Assembly: GCF_023734135.1 (NCBI RefSeq) | Contig: NZ_AP025730.1 | Location: forward strand, 5,394,001-5,458,000 | DNA from: Sphaerotilus microaerophilus | Lineage (GTDB): Bacteria > Pseudomonadota > Gammaproteobacteria > Burkholderiales > Burkholderiaceae_C | Reading direction: 5' to 3' | Length of the DNA stretch: 64,000 nt | Part shown: piece by piece, positions 8,745 through 16,113 of the stretch | Layout of the letters: the number at the start of each line of letters is the position of its first letter | Numbering within the stretch: the stretch's first letter is position 1 | The notes under the pieces: model-generated | The model's input: only the letters and a program-made list of their open reading frames with translations | Told to the model about the DNA's origin: nothing | Databases searched by the model: none | Translations under genes and position numbers: made by a program

Positions 8745-10331
8745 TCAGTGCGAGGTGCCCTCCGAGCGGGTGATCTTGTTGAACACGTTGTACTTGCCCA
8801 CCGGTTTGCTCATGGGCAGGCGCTTCACCTCCTTGAAGGTGGTGGCGTCATAGACGATCAGCGCGCCGTCCATTTCCCAGACGCTGGCCAGCGCGTAGCG
8901 GCCGTCCTTGGTGAACTCGATGTGCGCCAGCGTCCGGCCCGGCTCGCGCACGCTGGCCACCGGCTCCAGCGTCGTCTTGTCGATGATGGTGAGCGTGTCC
9001 CTGGCCGTGGGGCTCATCATCGAGTCGGTCCAGGCGAAGCGGCTCTTCTCGTGGCTGCGCATGAAGAAGCCGGGGCCCGGCGTTCGGATGGTCTTCACCG
9101 GCTTCCAGCTGTCCAGCTCGATCACGTCGATCGCACCGTCCTTCAGGTTCGGGCTCGCCATCACCCGCCGGCCCTGCCAGTCGAAGGTGATGCCCGAGCC
9201 CAGGTGCGGCATGCCGGCGATCGGCAGGCGGGCGATGGTGCGGCGCACGTCCAGGTTCACCACCTGCGCGTTCGGCTGGCCCTCGCCCTTGGGCCGCGTC
9301 GCGCCAAAGGCGTGGGTGTAGGCCTGGTCGAAGTAGAAGTCGTCCAGCGGCTCGTCCAGCCGCGAGCGCTTCACGCCGAACTGGCCCGGCTTGGGCACGC
9401 CCTCACCCATCTTGTAGTCGTGCACCAAGCCGTCGTAGAGCGGCTCGGCCTTCGGGTCGTAGCTGATCTCCCAGAGCTCCGGGATGTCCTTGAGCGCCAC
9501 CACGAAGCTCTGCCGCGGTGTGGCGTCGTACACCGCCGACACCCGCGAGCTGGCCCGGCCGTCGGCCGTCGTCGCCGCGTAGGTCTTCACCAGCTTCAGG
9601 TCGGCATCGAACAGCGCCAGCGTGTGCGGAAAGTAGTTGGCCGCCATGATCCACTTGCCGTCGCCGCTCACCGCCACGTTGCGCATGTTCAGGCCGGCGC
9701 GCACCTCGGCCACCACGGTCAGGTTCCAGAGGTCGTACTTGGTGATCCAGCCGTCGCGCGAGCCGAAGTAGACGAAGCGCCCCTCCGGGCTGAACTTCGG
9801 CCCGCCGTGCAGCGCATAGCGGCTGGCGAAGCGGTGCATGCGCTCGAAGCGGTCGCCATCCAGCAGCGACACGTGGTGGTCGCCGCCCTCCACCACCACG
9901 AACAGGTTCATCGGGTCGGCCGACCACACCGGCTTGGCCGGCAAGTCCTTGGCGCCCGGGGTCTCGACACGCGAGGCGCGGATATCCGCGTCCGCCCAGG
10001 TCGGCGCCGGCAGCACCGGCGTGTAGATCCACTGCGCCAGCGCGGCAATCTCCTCGGCCTTCAGCGCCGGGGCAAACCCGGCCATCTGCGTGGCCGCGCG
10101 GCCCTGCGTGATGACCTTCAGTGCCTCGGGACGGCGCAGCCGCTCCAGGCTCTCGGGCAACAGCGCCGGCCCCATGCCGCCGGTGCGCTGCTCGCCATGG
10201 CAGGCGGCGCAGTGCTGGCGGTAGAGCGCGGGGGCATCGGGCGCGGCCTGCGCACGCGCGGACCCCGCCACCAGCGACGCCACGGCGGCCAGCGCGAGGG
10301 CAAGGGAAGAGGAAAAACGCAGCGACTTCAT
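8745..10331 (-). CDS. nirN: NirN, heme d1 biosynthesis c-type cytochrome (NirS-like)
   Basis: Periplasmic protein of about 528 residues with a signal peptide (KSLRFSSSLALALAAVASLVAGSARA). A cytochrome c domain has the heme motif CAACHGE, and an eight-bladed beta-propeller like that of NirS follows. It is assigned to NirN rather than NirS by the C-terminal signature KYNVFNKITRSEGTSH and because a true NirS is at 31787-33466. NirN oxidises dihydro-heme d1 to heme d1, the last step of cofactor synthesis. The start is the ATG at 10331; a TTG nine bases upstream is possible. It is separated from nirJ (20000-18741) by the integron region, and a weak FNR-like sequence lies at 10367-10380. Confidence 0.9.
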   Translation of the reverse strand: MKSLRFSSSLALALAAVASLVAGSARAQAAPDAPALYRQHCAACHGEQRTGGMGPALLPESLERLRRPEALKVITQGRAATQMAGFAPALKAEEIAALAQWIYTPVLPAPTWADADIRASRVETPGAKDLPAKPVWSADPMNLFVVVEGGDHHVSLLDGDRFERMHRFASRYALHGGPKFSPEGRFVYFGSRDGWITKYDLWNLTVVAEVRAGLNMRNVAVSGDGKWIMAANYFPHTLALFDADLKLVKTYAATTADGRASSRVSAVYDATPRQSFVVALKDIPELWEISYDPKAEPLYDGLVHDYKMGEGVPKPGQFGVKRSRLDEPLDDFYFDQAYTHAFGATRPKGEGQPNAQVVNLDVRRTIARLPIAGMPHLGSGITFDWQGRRVMASPNLKDGAIDVIELDSWKPVKTIRTPGPGFFMRSHEKSRFAWTDSMMSPTARDTLTIIDKTTLEPVASVREPGRTLAHIEFTKDGRYALASVWEMDGALIVYDATTFKEVKRLPMSKPVGKYNVFNKITRSEGTSH

Positions 10332-10376
10332 GGCCGCCAATCTAGGCCGCAGGCGCGGCGGCGGCCTTGATCCTGA

Positions 10377-10823
10377 TTAGGTTTGGGCGGGGCGCTCTGA
10401 CAAGGCTGCCCCTTGTGCCCGCAGCTCCTTGCGCACGACCAGCTTCAGCCCGGACCAGACCTCGCTGACCGCGCAGACCTTGACATCAACCAGGCCCAGC
10501 GGCAGCGCCACTTCGCGGATGCGGTCTTCGGTGACATCGGTGGCCACCTTCGATGCCTTCTTCGGCCAGGAAACCCAGATCACCGCCTCGGGCCGGAGCG
10601 TTGCCCGCAATGCGCCCAGGTGCCCGACGAGCTCCTGGCGCTGGGTGACGAAGACATGAACCAGGTTGGTGCTCACCGTGATGCCGGGCTGCCGCTCCAG
10701 GCCAGCGGGTATCGGGCCAAGCAGTGCCGCGTAACCATCAGGCTCCCCCAGCACGACCAGGCACGTGCTGTCGCTGAACCCGAGTTTCCTGGGCAGGGGT
10801 GTGCCGGAGTATCCGGTTGGCAT
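10377..10823 (-). CDS. DUF3052-type hypothetical protein
   Basis: A 148-residue soluble protein beginning MPTGYSGTPLPRKLGF, typical of the DUF3052 family. It contains the stretch IWVSWPKKASKVATDVTEDRIREVAL, and family members have no established function. The start at 10823 is supported by AAAGGAC about 7 bases upstream. It lies immediately beside nirN, at the far end of the integron region. No recognisable attC follows its stop, so it may be a fixed terminal cassette, part of a two-gene terminal cassette with 10904-11263, or the host flank. Composition is GC-rich like the chromosome. Confidence 0.7.
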   Translation of the reverse strand: MPTGYSGTPLPRKLGFSDSTCLVVLGEPDGYAALLGPIPAGLERQPGITVSTNLVHVFVTQRQELVGHLGALRATLRPEAVIWVSWPKKASKVATDVTEDRIREVALPLGLVDVKVCAVSEVWSGLKLVVRKELRAQGAALSERPAQT

Positions 10824-10903
10824 GATGTGTCCTTTGAAGCCAGACATTGGAGCCAGGTGGACGTCAGGCCCTGGGCAACCGAGTCCGCAAACCCTTGCGA
10901 TGG

Positions 10904-11263
10904 CTACACAAAGCCCTGCTCCTTGTAGCTGGCATACCCTGCCTCGGTGAGGTCGGCCAGTTCCTGCACGAGCGCTGCGTCCGAGGCCGTGAAGTTGAAG
11001 CAGGATTTCCCCTGCATCCTCGCCTTCAACGCGGGCGACAGCCCAGCAAGGAGTTCCGGCTTCAGATAGACGGGCATCAGGTGGTAGCTGACGTAGGCCT
11101 TCTTCACTTGGACAGCGCCGAAGAAGAGCGGCTTCCTGTTCTTCTGGACGTGTCGTGTATCAACGTACAACTCGGTGCCATCGTCCTTCTTTGAATCCAG
11201 CCTTGCCGCATAGGGCGCCATGATGGCCCTGAGGTCCGAGAAGACAGCTCCGAGGTCAGCCAT
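10904..11263 (-). CDS. Hypothetical protein, probable last integron cassette gene
   Basis: A 119-residue soluble protein starting MADLGAVFSDLRAIMAPYAARLD, with a central ELYVDTRHVQKNRKPLFFG and the C-terminal segment GKSCFNFTASDAALVQELADLTEAGY. I recognise it as a recurrent conserved hypothetical in Proteobacteria without assigned function; it resembles DUF1801-type small proteins only loosely. The ATG at 11263 has GGAAC 7-8 bases upstream. In the integron reading direction it is the first gene after the attC at 11451-11509. It reads in cassette orientation but has no clear attC of its own. Confidence 0.65.
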   Translation of the reverse strand: MADLGAVFSDLRAIMAPYAARLDSKKDDGTELYVDTRHVQKNRKPLFFGAVQVKKAYVSYHLMPVYLKPELLAGLSPALKARMQGKSCFNFTASDAALVQELADLTEAGYASYKEQGFV

Positions 11264-11353
11264 GATGGGTTCCGATTGAGGTTCACGGAGGACTTTAGTC
11301 CCGAAGCCCGGCGGCGGTCGACCAGGATCGTCAGACAGCAAACGACAAGACCT

Positions 11354-11386
11354 GACCCCAATGCTGGCGACCCCAATGCTGGGGTC
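11354..11386. repeat. Tandem 14-base repeat with palindromic second copy
   Basis: GACCCCAATGCTGG occurs at 11354-11367 and again at 11369-11382. The second copy extends into an inverted repeat, GACCCCA-ATGC-TGGGGTC (11369-11386). On the minus strand the block ends GGGGTCAGGTCTTG, a sequence often seen beside REP-associated (RAYT) transposases. It lies between an attC and the next gene. Confidence 0.6.
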
Positions 11387-11450
11387 CGCACCGCCCGCGG
11401 TGCAACAAGGCCGTTTGTAGATGTGCCCAACAGGCATTGTTTCCCGGCGG

Positions 11451-11509
11451 GCCTAACGCCTGAGATAACCGGCGCGCTTTAGCGCTTCCGGTTGAGCGGC
11501 TTGTTAGAG
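11451..11509 (-). other. Integron attC site (after the HNH gene)
   Basis: Read on the minus strand it is CTCTAAC ... GTTAGGC, 59 bases. Internal arms CCGCTCAACCGG and CCGGTTATCTCAGG pair imperfectly around a short GCGC stem. The TCAA / TTA asymmetry gives a minus-strand cassette orientation. It begins 26 bases after the stop of the HNH gene, as expected for a cassette. Confidence 0.88.
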
Positions 11510-11534
11510 GGCTGGTGGCACACTACCTCTGTTT

Positions 11535-12614
11535 TTATCTATCTGATTTTCTTCGGTTGCAATCACGACAAAGCATTTGGCCGTTATCCAGCTCTGTCTT
11601 ACCTCCCTGCGACCACGGCGTGATGTGATCTGCTTCCATTTGCTCAATCTCGAAGTGATTTTTGCAGGCAGTGCAAATACCTTTTTGGCGTTCGTAGAGG
11701 GTGCGTTTGTTACTGTCTGTGAAAGAGCGGATGCTCAAGTATTTTTCGTTTTTCGTGAGCAGATACTCATAAATACCTTTTTTCTTTGTCACTTCGTCAT
11801 CAGCCATGAGACGAGCTGTTTCAGCCTCTAAGGTGGTGGGATCAAGGTTGTCATCCTTGTGGACGTTGTATAAATCCCCCCAAGAAATGCCCTTCATCTC
11901 CTTTCGGTACTTCGGAAAATTTGCATTGACCCAACTGATAATGGCTTGGAAATAAAGCCATAGATGGTTAGCATTCTTATCGTGCTGATGCTTTGCCATA
12001 TACCCCTCTATATCGCCTTCATTTATCCATGAAATTGCGGTCTCGAGGTACTCTTGCCGGATGGGGGAGCCAGTCATGTACTTGTCAGCAAGCTGCCATG
12101 CAGCGCATTGAGTCTTGGAAAAATAGCGCTTGGCATCTGCCGTCCATGAGCCTGCATAGACGGCATTTCGCAACTCTTGTTCTGTTAATTTCTCACCAGC
12201 TATATTGATAGTTCGAAACCAATCTAATTTTTCACTATCAGTGCCTTGGCACTGGTAGACGGTAAGTTTGTAATCAAGGATGGCATCCTTTTCATCTTTC
12301 TGAAGGTTGTGGAAATAACGGTCTTTGTAAGAAAAGACACCGTCCACATACTGGCATATGGAAATTGTGCGTTGTTGGCCATCAATTATTTCGAACCCAT
12401 CTGGGGTGGTAGCCCAGTACATTGTATTGAGCGGGAATCCTCTAGTAATTGTGTCAATCACCGCTTCACGCTGCTTTTCACTGTAAACAAACTCGCGCTG
12501 ATAAGGTGGGCGGATGTTCAGTTTGCCCCCAAACCCTACAACCCCAGCTTCCTGATTATCTTGGTAATTCTCGACTAACTCTCTCACCGCAATGTTTTTT
12601 AATTCAATATCCAT
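11535..12614 (-). CDS. DUF262-HNH nuclease (GmrSD-like) in an integron cassette
   Basis: A 359-residue protein with two parts. The N-terminal DUF262/ParB-like domain has RPPYQREFVYS and the nucleotide-binding DGQQR (residues 78-82). The C-terminal HNH nuclease has zinc CxxC pairs (314/317 and 349/352), the catalytic MEADHITPW (His330) and the LDNGQML Asn (344). This is the architecture of GmrSD-type, modification-related restriction proteins. The start ATG overlaps the stop of the upstream methyltransferase gene (TAATG), so the two are translated together. The DNA is visibly AT-richer than its surroundings, a sign of transfer. It probably cuts DNA according to its modification state; specificity is unknown. 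Confidence 0.88.
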   Translation of the reverse strand: MDIELKNIAVRELVENYQDNQEAGVVGFGGKLNIRPPYQREFVYSEKQREAVIDTITRGFPLNTMYWATTPDGFEIIDGQQRTISICQYVDGVFSYKDRYFHNLQKDEKDAILDYKLTVYQCQGTDSEKLDWFRTINIAGEKLTEQELRNAVYAGSWTADAKRYFSKTQCAAWQLADKYMTGSPIRQEYLETAISWINEGDIEGYMAKHQHDKNANHLWLYFQAIISWVNANFPKYRKEMKGISWGDLYNVHKDDNLDPTTLEAETARLMADDEVTKKKGIYEYLLTKNEKYLSIRSFTDSNKRTLYERQKGICTACKNHFEIEQMEADHITPWSQGGKTELDNGQMLCRDCNRRKSDR

Positions 12615-13627
12615 TATGCCTCCAGGACTACGGGGTTGCGGTTGCGTATGAAAAGCCTTTTGTAAACTCGCTTTCCATTGATGGTTGCCTGCGCAACACC
12701 ACTTTCAGGGTTCCAAAGACCTACAGAAAAGCCTTTCCCTTCACTTTCTGTTGCTCCAATTATCTCGAATTGGTCAGGGTTATATTTGGTAAGGAAGGTT
12801 ATGGGAACTCCCATTGCTCCCGTATAATCCATTGGGATGTCCTGTGTCTTGGAAACCTCGATAGCATCGTAATTGTCGTAGTGCGGATAAGAGGCTTCAT
12901 TACCACGATAACGCTGAACCAAAATCATTTCTTCGTGGCGCTTGCTGTGGTCGACGCTTGTATACCAGACAACGCCTGATACGCGAATCATGCCCTCGCG
13001 ATGGTCGGCGTCAGAAGCGGTGTCTTCGTAATGCGGGGCAATAAAATGAGCCATGTTTCTTTTAAAACCGAACCCCAGCCACATTTTGTTTCCCTTAATG
13101 AGCGGAAAAACGTCTTTGTAAGTAATTGCGTTCTGGTGGCCTATAATTATGAACTTCTTGTCAAGGCTGGCCAATTGAGCCACATACTCACTAAACAGAG
13201 AAAACGGTGGATTGGTGACGACAATATCTGCCTCTTGTAGGATTTTAATGCACTCTTGGCTGCGGAAGTCACCATCCCCTTTGAGCGCAGTAATGCCAAT
13301 ATCTTCAGGAGTCGGTAGGCTATTCTTTGCTCCGCCTGCGTATTCTAGTTTAATAGCTTGTTCTGAATCGCTTTGACTGAAAAGGTCAATTCGTTGATTC
13401 TTATAACAGGTGGTGATGAGTTTTTTAAGACCCAAAAATTCAAAATTCTTAGTGAAATACTCAAAGAAAGCACTGACATATGGGTCGTCACAGTTGCAGT
13501 ACACCACCTTCCCTTTGAAGTGACGACGGTAATGATGCATCTCCCTCTCAATATCGGAGATTTGAGTATAAAACTCGTCCTTCTTGTTGCGCTTTGCAGA
13601 ATGTAAGCCGCTATTTTCGTTTGCCAT
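12614..13627 (-). CDS. EcoRI-family adenine-specific DNA methyltransferase in an integron cassette
   Basis: A 337-residue protein of the EcoRI-methylase family (MT_EcoRI): KRNKKDEFYTQISDIEREM at the start, KVVYCNCDDPYVSAFFEYF, then the catalytic amino-methyltransferase motif NPPF (residues 139-142) in ADIVVTNPPFSLFSEYV. It transfers methyl groups from SAM to adenine in DNA. The ATG at 13627 has GAGGT about 10 bases upstream. It is coupled to the DUF262-HNH gene by a one-base overlap and probably protects host DNA from it. An IS element sits only 45 bases upstream of the start, so the cassette leader is interrupted. AT-rich, unlike the flanking chromosome. Confidence 0.9.
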   Translation of the reverse strand: MANENSGLHSAKRNKKDEFYTQISDIEREMHHYRRHFKGKVVYCNCDDPYVSAFFEYFTKNFEFLGLKKLITTCYKNQRIDLFSQSDSEQAIKLEYAGGAKNSLPTPEDIGITALKGDGDFRSQECIKILQEADIVVTNPPFSLFSEYVAQLASLDKKFIIIGHQNAITYKDVFPLIKGNKMWLGFGFKRNMAHFIAPHYEDTASDADHREGMIRVSGVVWYTSVDHSKRHEEMILVQRYRGNEASYPHYDNYDAIEVSKTQDIPMDYTGAMGVPITFLTKYNPDQFEIIGATESEGKGFSVGLWNPESGVAQATINGKRVYKRLFIRNRNPVVLEA

Positions 13628-13672
13628 CTATTTTTTTACCTCTACATCGATTTTTTGCAGTGACTATCTGTG

Positions 13673-14832
13673 ATAGGACTTACGCAAACGTTTAAATCAA
13701 ACTAGATTATTTAATATATCGGCGCCGATTTCGTGGTATTTGTGATAATATATTCACCATGAAACCCACGAGCCGAGACTACTGCCAATTTCTGATATCC
13801 ACACAAATCAACTACACGCAGACCTATTTTGCGGATCACCATCAGAGGTTTTCTCATGACGCCATAAATCGCTACTTGCAGGCTGCCAATATCAGCCCGG
13901 CCGATGTCTGGAATCTGGCCCGACGAAACATCGAATTTGACGACGATGCCTGCCTGGTTTTCGATGACAGCGTTCTGGACAAGAACCACTCGCACAAAAT
14001 CGAGCTGGTGCGCAAACAGTACAGCGGCAACGCCCACGGCCTGATCAAGGGCATTGGGGTGGTCAACTGCCTGTACGTGAACATCAAGACCGGCCACTAC
14101 TGGATCATCGACTGGCGCATCTATGCGCCTGACGAAGACGGCAAGTCCAAGCTGGATCATGTCCAGGAGATGTTCGACAATGCCATGGCGCACAAGAAGC
14201 TGCCCTTTCGCACCGTGCTGATGGACTCCTGGTACGCCACCATGGATCTGATGAAGCACATCCACCGGGCGGGCAAGCACTTCTACTGCCCGCTCAAGAG
14301 CAATCGCAAGGTTGACGACAGCCAAGGCCAGCAGCCCTACAAGGCGGTCAGTACGCTGCAGTGGAGTGCCCAAGAACATGTGCATGGCAAACACGTCAAA
14401 CTGTTCAAGTTTCCCAGTGACATCAAGCTGAAACTGTTCCGGGTTGTGGTTGATACCAATCGCACGGACTGGGTTGTGACAAACGACCTATCTCAAGATT
14501 CGACGGACGATACGCATGAGATGTGTGCCGTGCGCTGGAAGATTGAGCAGTACCACAGGGAGATCAAGCAGGTTCTTGGCATCGAAAAATGTCAGTGCAG
14601 AATGGCCCGGTCACAGAAGAATCACATCGCCTGCGCGATATTGGCCTGGGTCCACCTCTGCGAGACGGCCAAAGCGCTGAAGACAAACATCTACAGCCTG
14701 AAGAAGGGAATCCTCTCGGAATTCCTCAAGAAGGAACTTCGGTCACCAACCATTCGCATGGCACCCATCTGACATATTGAGTCGAAATGGCGAATCATTG
14801 CGCTAGCTGAAGTGACCCTGCGTAAGTCCTAT
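13673..14832 (+). mobile_element. Insertion sequence with DDE transposase (IS701/IS4-like), inserted in a cassette
   Basis: A 1,160-base element bounded by perfect 14-base inverted repeats: ATAGGACTTACGCA at 13673-13686 and its complement at 14819-14832. Both ends are flanked by GTG, a possible 3-base target duplication. It carries one transposase gene on the plus strand, opposite to the cassette reading direction. It lies between an attC and the methyltransferase start, so it entered after the cassette was captured. Confidence 0.88.
13759..14772 (+). CDS. Transposase, IS701/IS4-like
   Basis: A 337-residue DDE transposase. Likely catalytic residues are Asp in CLVFDDSVLDK, Asp in TVLMDSWYA and Glu in the YREK-like segment KIEQYHREIKQVLG. 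It fills the insertion sequence, with 86 bases before the start and 60 bases between stop and right end. It appears intact, without frameshift or internal stop. Family assignment (IS701 or a neighbouring IS4 group) is from the motif pattern only. Confidence 0.88.
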   Translation: MKPTSRDYCQFLISTQINYTQTYFADHHQRFSHDAINRYLQAANISPADVWNLARRNIEFDDDACLVFDDSVLDKNHSHKIELVRKQYSGNAHGLIKGIGVVNCLYVNIKTGHYWIIDWRIYAPDEDGKSKLDHVQEMFDNAMAHKKLPFRTVLMDSWYATMDLMKHIHRAGKHFYCPLKSNRKVDDSQGQQPYKAVSTLQWSAQEHVHGKHVKLFKFPSDIKLKLFRVVVDTNRTDWVVTNDLSQDSTDDTHEMCAVRWKIEQYHREIKQVLGIEKCQCRMARSQKNHIACAILAWVHLCETAKALKTNIYSLKKGILSEFLKKELRSPTIRMAPI

Positions 14833-14870
14833 GTGATAGTTCTCTGCGAACTTTTGATTACTGCTTTACC

Positions 14871-14944
14871 CTCTAACGTTGGAGCTAAGGCGCCGACGTA
14901 GGGCCGCAGGCCCGTAGGAGGTCGCCTTGAGCGACCAGTTAGGC
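14871..14944 (-). other. Integron attC site (between cassettes 2 and 3)
   Basis: On the minus strand it reads GCCTAAC ... GTTAGAG, 74 bases. Arms GGTCGCTCAAGGCGACC and GGCGCCTTAGCTCC are joined by a GC-rich hairpin (GGGCCTGCGGCCC). The CTCAAGG / CCTTAGC asymmetry again gives the minus-strand orientation. It sits 38 bases from the right end of the IS. Confidence 0.85.
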
Positions 14945-14970
14945 CTGTATCCGAAGCGAAAGGAACGACG

Positions 14971-15228
14971 ATGACATTTGACGAATGGTGGGACACCACC
15001 AAAGCGGAATCGACGCCAGATACCTACAAGGGCTGGGAAAACTCTTGCAGGCAAGCCTGGGCAGTGTCGGGTCTGGCAGAACAACGGCGATGGGAGGAGG
15101 CTCTGCGCAAGACTTGGCGGATGGTGGACCCGCTCAATCCAGCGGGAAGCCCTGGCAGCTACGCGCGTGGCCAGGACAGCGGGATCGTTGCGGCGCTGAA
15201 AACGCTGCGCGAGAACCTTGGGGCCTAA
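14971..15228 (+). CDS. Small cassette protein on the opposite strand to its cassette
   Basis: An 85-residue soluble, Trp-rich hypothetical protein (TFDEWWDTTKAES ... RRWEEALRKTWRMVDPLNP). The start at 14971 follows AAAGGA 8 bases upstream. I do not recognise a family. It fills cassette 2 between two attC sites but is read on the plus strand, against the attC orientation. Its TAA stop falls inside the GCCTAAC core of the neighbouring attC. Reverse-oriented cassette genes usually need their own promoter, but none is obvious; no other convincing frame occupies the cassette. Confidence 0.65.
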   Translation: MTFDEWWDTTKAESTPDTYKGWENSCRQAWAVSGLAEQRRWEEALRKTWRMVDPLNPAGSPGSYARGQDSGIVAALKTLRENLGA

Positions 15229-15282
15229 CGCCTGAATTAAGCCGACCCGCGAAGCGGGTTCGGCTTGAATGAATTGTTAGCC
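15223..15282 (-). other. Integron attC site (after cassette 1)
   Basis: A 60-base site, on the minus strand GGCTAAC ... GTTAGGC. The arms CATTCAAGCCGA and TCGGCTTAATTC flank CCCGCTTCGCGGG. It closely resembles the classical aadA-type 59-base element in length and arms, fixing the minus-strand orientation. It starts one base after the stop of the cassette 1 gene. Confidence 0.92.
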
Positions 15283-15283
15283 G

Positions 15284-15889
15284 TCATTCCATTGGCTGGC
15301 GAATGATGGTTTTCCATTTGTCCGGTGCCGCCTTGCGTATGTCGCTCAGGTAGATCTCGTGGTGCTTGCCCCTCAGTGCCGAGTGGCTTGATATGAAGTC
15401 GTGCACCCGTTGAATTGTCGGCCCCTCGGCAGAGAACGGACCAATGTGCATGGTTTGTGCACAGCGCCCCTCTTTGAATTGCTCGAATCGAATCCCTTTT
15501 AGCCCAGGCAGCCCTTTCTTGTCTTGAACGCTGGTGATCGCTGACTGCAGCATCTGCTTTGACGCTTCTGGTGGCTGCATAATCATCATCGTCCATTTCC
15601 AGTTGTCTTTCTCGTCGCGGTTGAAGCTGGTCAGATCATCGGCCCACCACAAGCCCTCAAGTGGCATCACGACGTAGTCGAGCGCCTTTTCCCGCTTTAG
15701 TGCGAACTTGATGGTGTACGAGACGGAGTAGAGCGCTTCTACCGCCTCTTTGTACTTCTCGGAGGTGTTTGGGTTGCCATCGCCATCAACCATGAGAAAG
15801 TTGAACGCAGGCACATCAACCTCAACGACCGACTTTGCGGAAGGCCTGTATAGGGTCTTTAGCTCGCTTTTAAGGTCGATCTTATCCAC
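15284..15889 (-). CDS. GyrI-like small-molecule-binding protein, first integron cassette
   Basis: A 201-residue soluble protein with the GyrI-like/SOUL-related ligand fold. Seen are SVVEVDVPAFNFLMVDGDGNPNTS, YKEAVEALYSVSYTIKF, GLWWADD and the C-terminal HHEIYLSDIRKAAPDKWKTIIRQP. Family members bind small aromatic or drug-like molecules; the ligand here is unknown. The start is the GTG at 15889, with AGGAG 6-7 bases upstream; longer frames run into the putative attI and are rejected. Being first in the array it should be the best-expressed cassette. The stop lies one base before its attC. Base composition is lower in GC than the flanking chromosome. Confidence 0.82.
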   Translation of the reverse strand: MDKIDLKSELKTLYRPSAKSVVEVDVPAFNFLMVDGDGNPNTSEKYKEAVEALYSVSYTIKFALKREKALDYVVMPLEGLWWADDLTSFNRDEKDNWKWTMMIMQPPEASKQMLQSAITSVQDKKGLPGLKGIRFEQFKEGRCAQTMHIGPFSAEGPTIQRVHDFISSHSALRGKHHEIYLSDIRKAAPDKWKTIIRQPME

Positions 15890-15904
15890 GAACTCTCCTA
15901 TGAC

Positions 15905-15970
15905 GGCTAACGTGTTATGGACGACAACCTTACGCCGCTTTGCGCGACAGGTGTCGTCTACCGCAAGCCG
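15905..15970 (-). other. Putative attI recombination site
   Basis: On the minus strand the sequence runs into GTTAGCC (15905-15911), a core-like GTTRRRY site at the exact position where the first cassette should begin. This is between intI and the cassette 1 gene, 16 bases upstream of its start codon. The outer limit is arbitrary; attI sites share little beyond the core. Confidence 0.6.
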
Positions 15971-16016
15971 AACGCGTGGTGCCAAGTTCTTGATGCACTT
16001 TGATTTTCTCCCTATT

Positions 16017-16036
16017 GACTGTACATCCATACAGTA
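16017..16036. promoter_or_regulatory. LexA (SOS) box upstream of intI
   Basis: CTGT-N8-ACAG at 16019-16034, extended outward to TACTGT ... ACAGTC on the minus strand, matches the enterobacterial LexA consensus. It lies about 80 bases upstream of the intI start. LexA control of integron integrases is established in other integrons, so intI is predicted to be induced by DNA damage. Confidence 0.82.
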
Positions 16037-16113
16037 CTAAATTTGCCGCACAAAGCGGCGGGTGCGTGGAGCTGATTCTGCGCACCGCCAGCCGCGGTGG
16101 CAAGGGGTTGGGC

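Noticed and set aside
8745..10331. Assignment of this gene as a second nirS
   Set aside because: Its C-terminus (RSEGTSH) is NirN-type, and the true NirS signature (NTQHDVY) is on the gene at 31787-33466.
10367..10380. TTGATCCTGATTAG upstream of nirN as an FNR box
   Set aside because: Only one half-site is intact and the second has two mismatches; kept only as a weak possibility.
16000..16113. An intI start upstream at 16000
   Set aside because: It would place the LexA box and promoter inside the coding region; the ATG at 16114 has a ribosome site and gives a normal IntI beginning.
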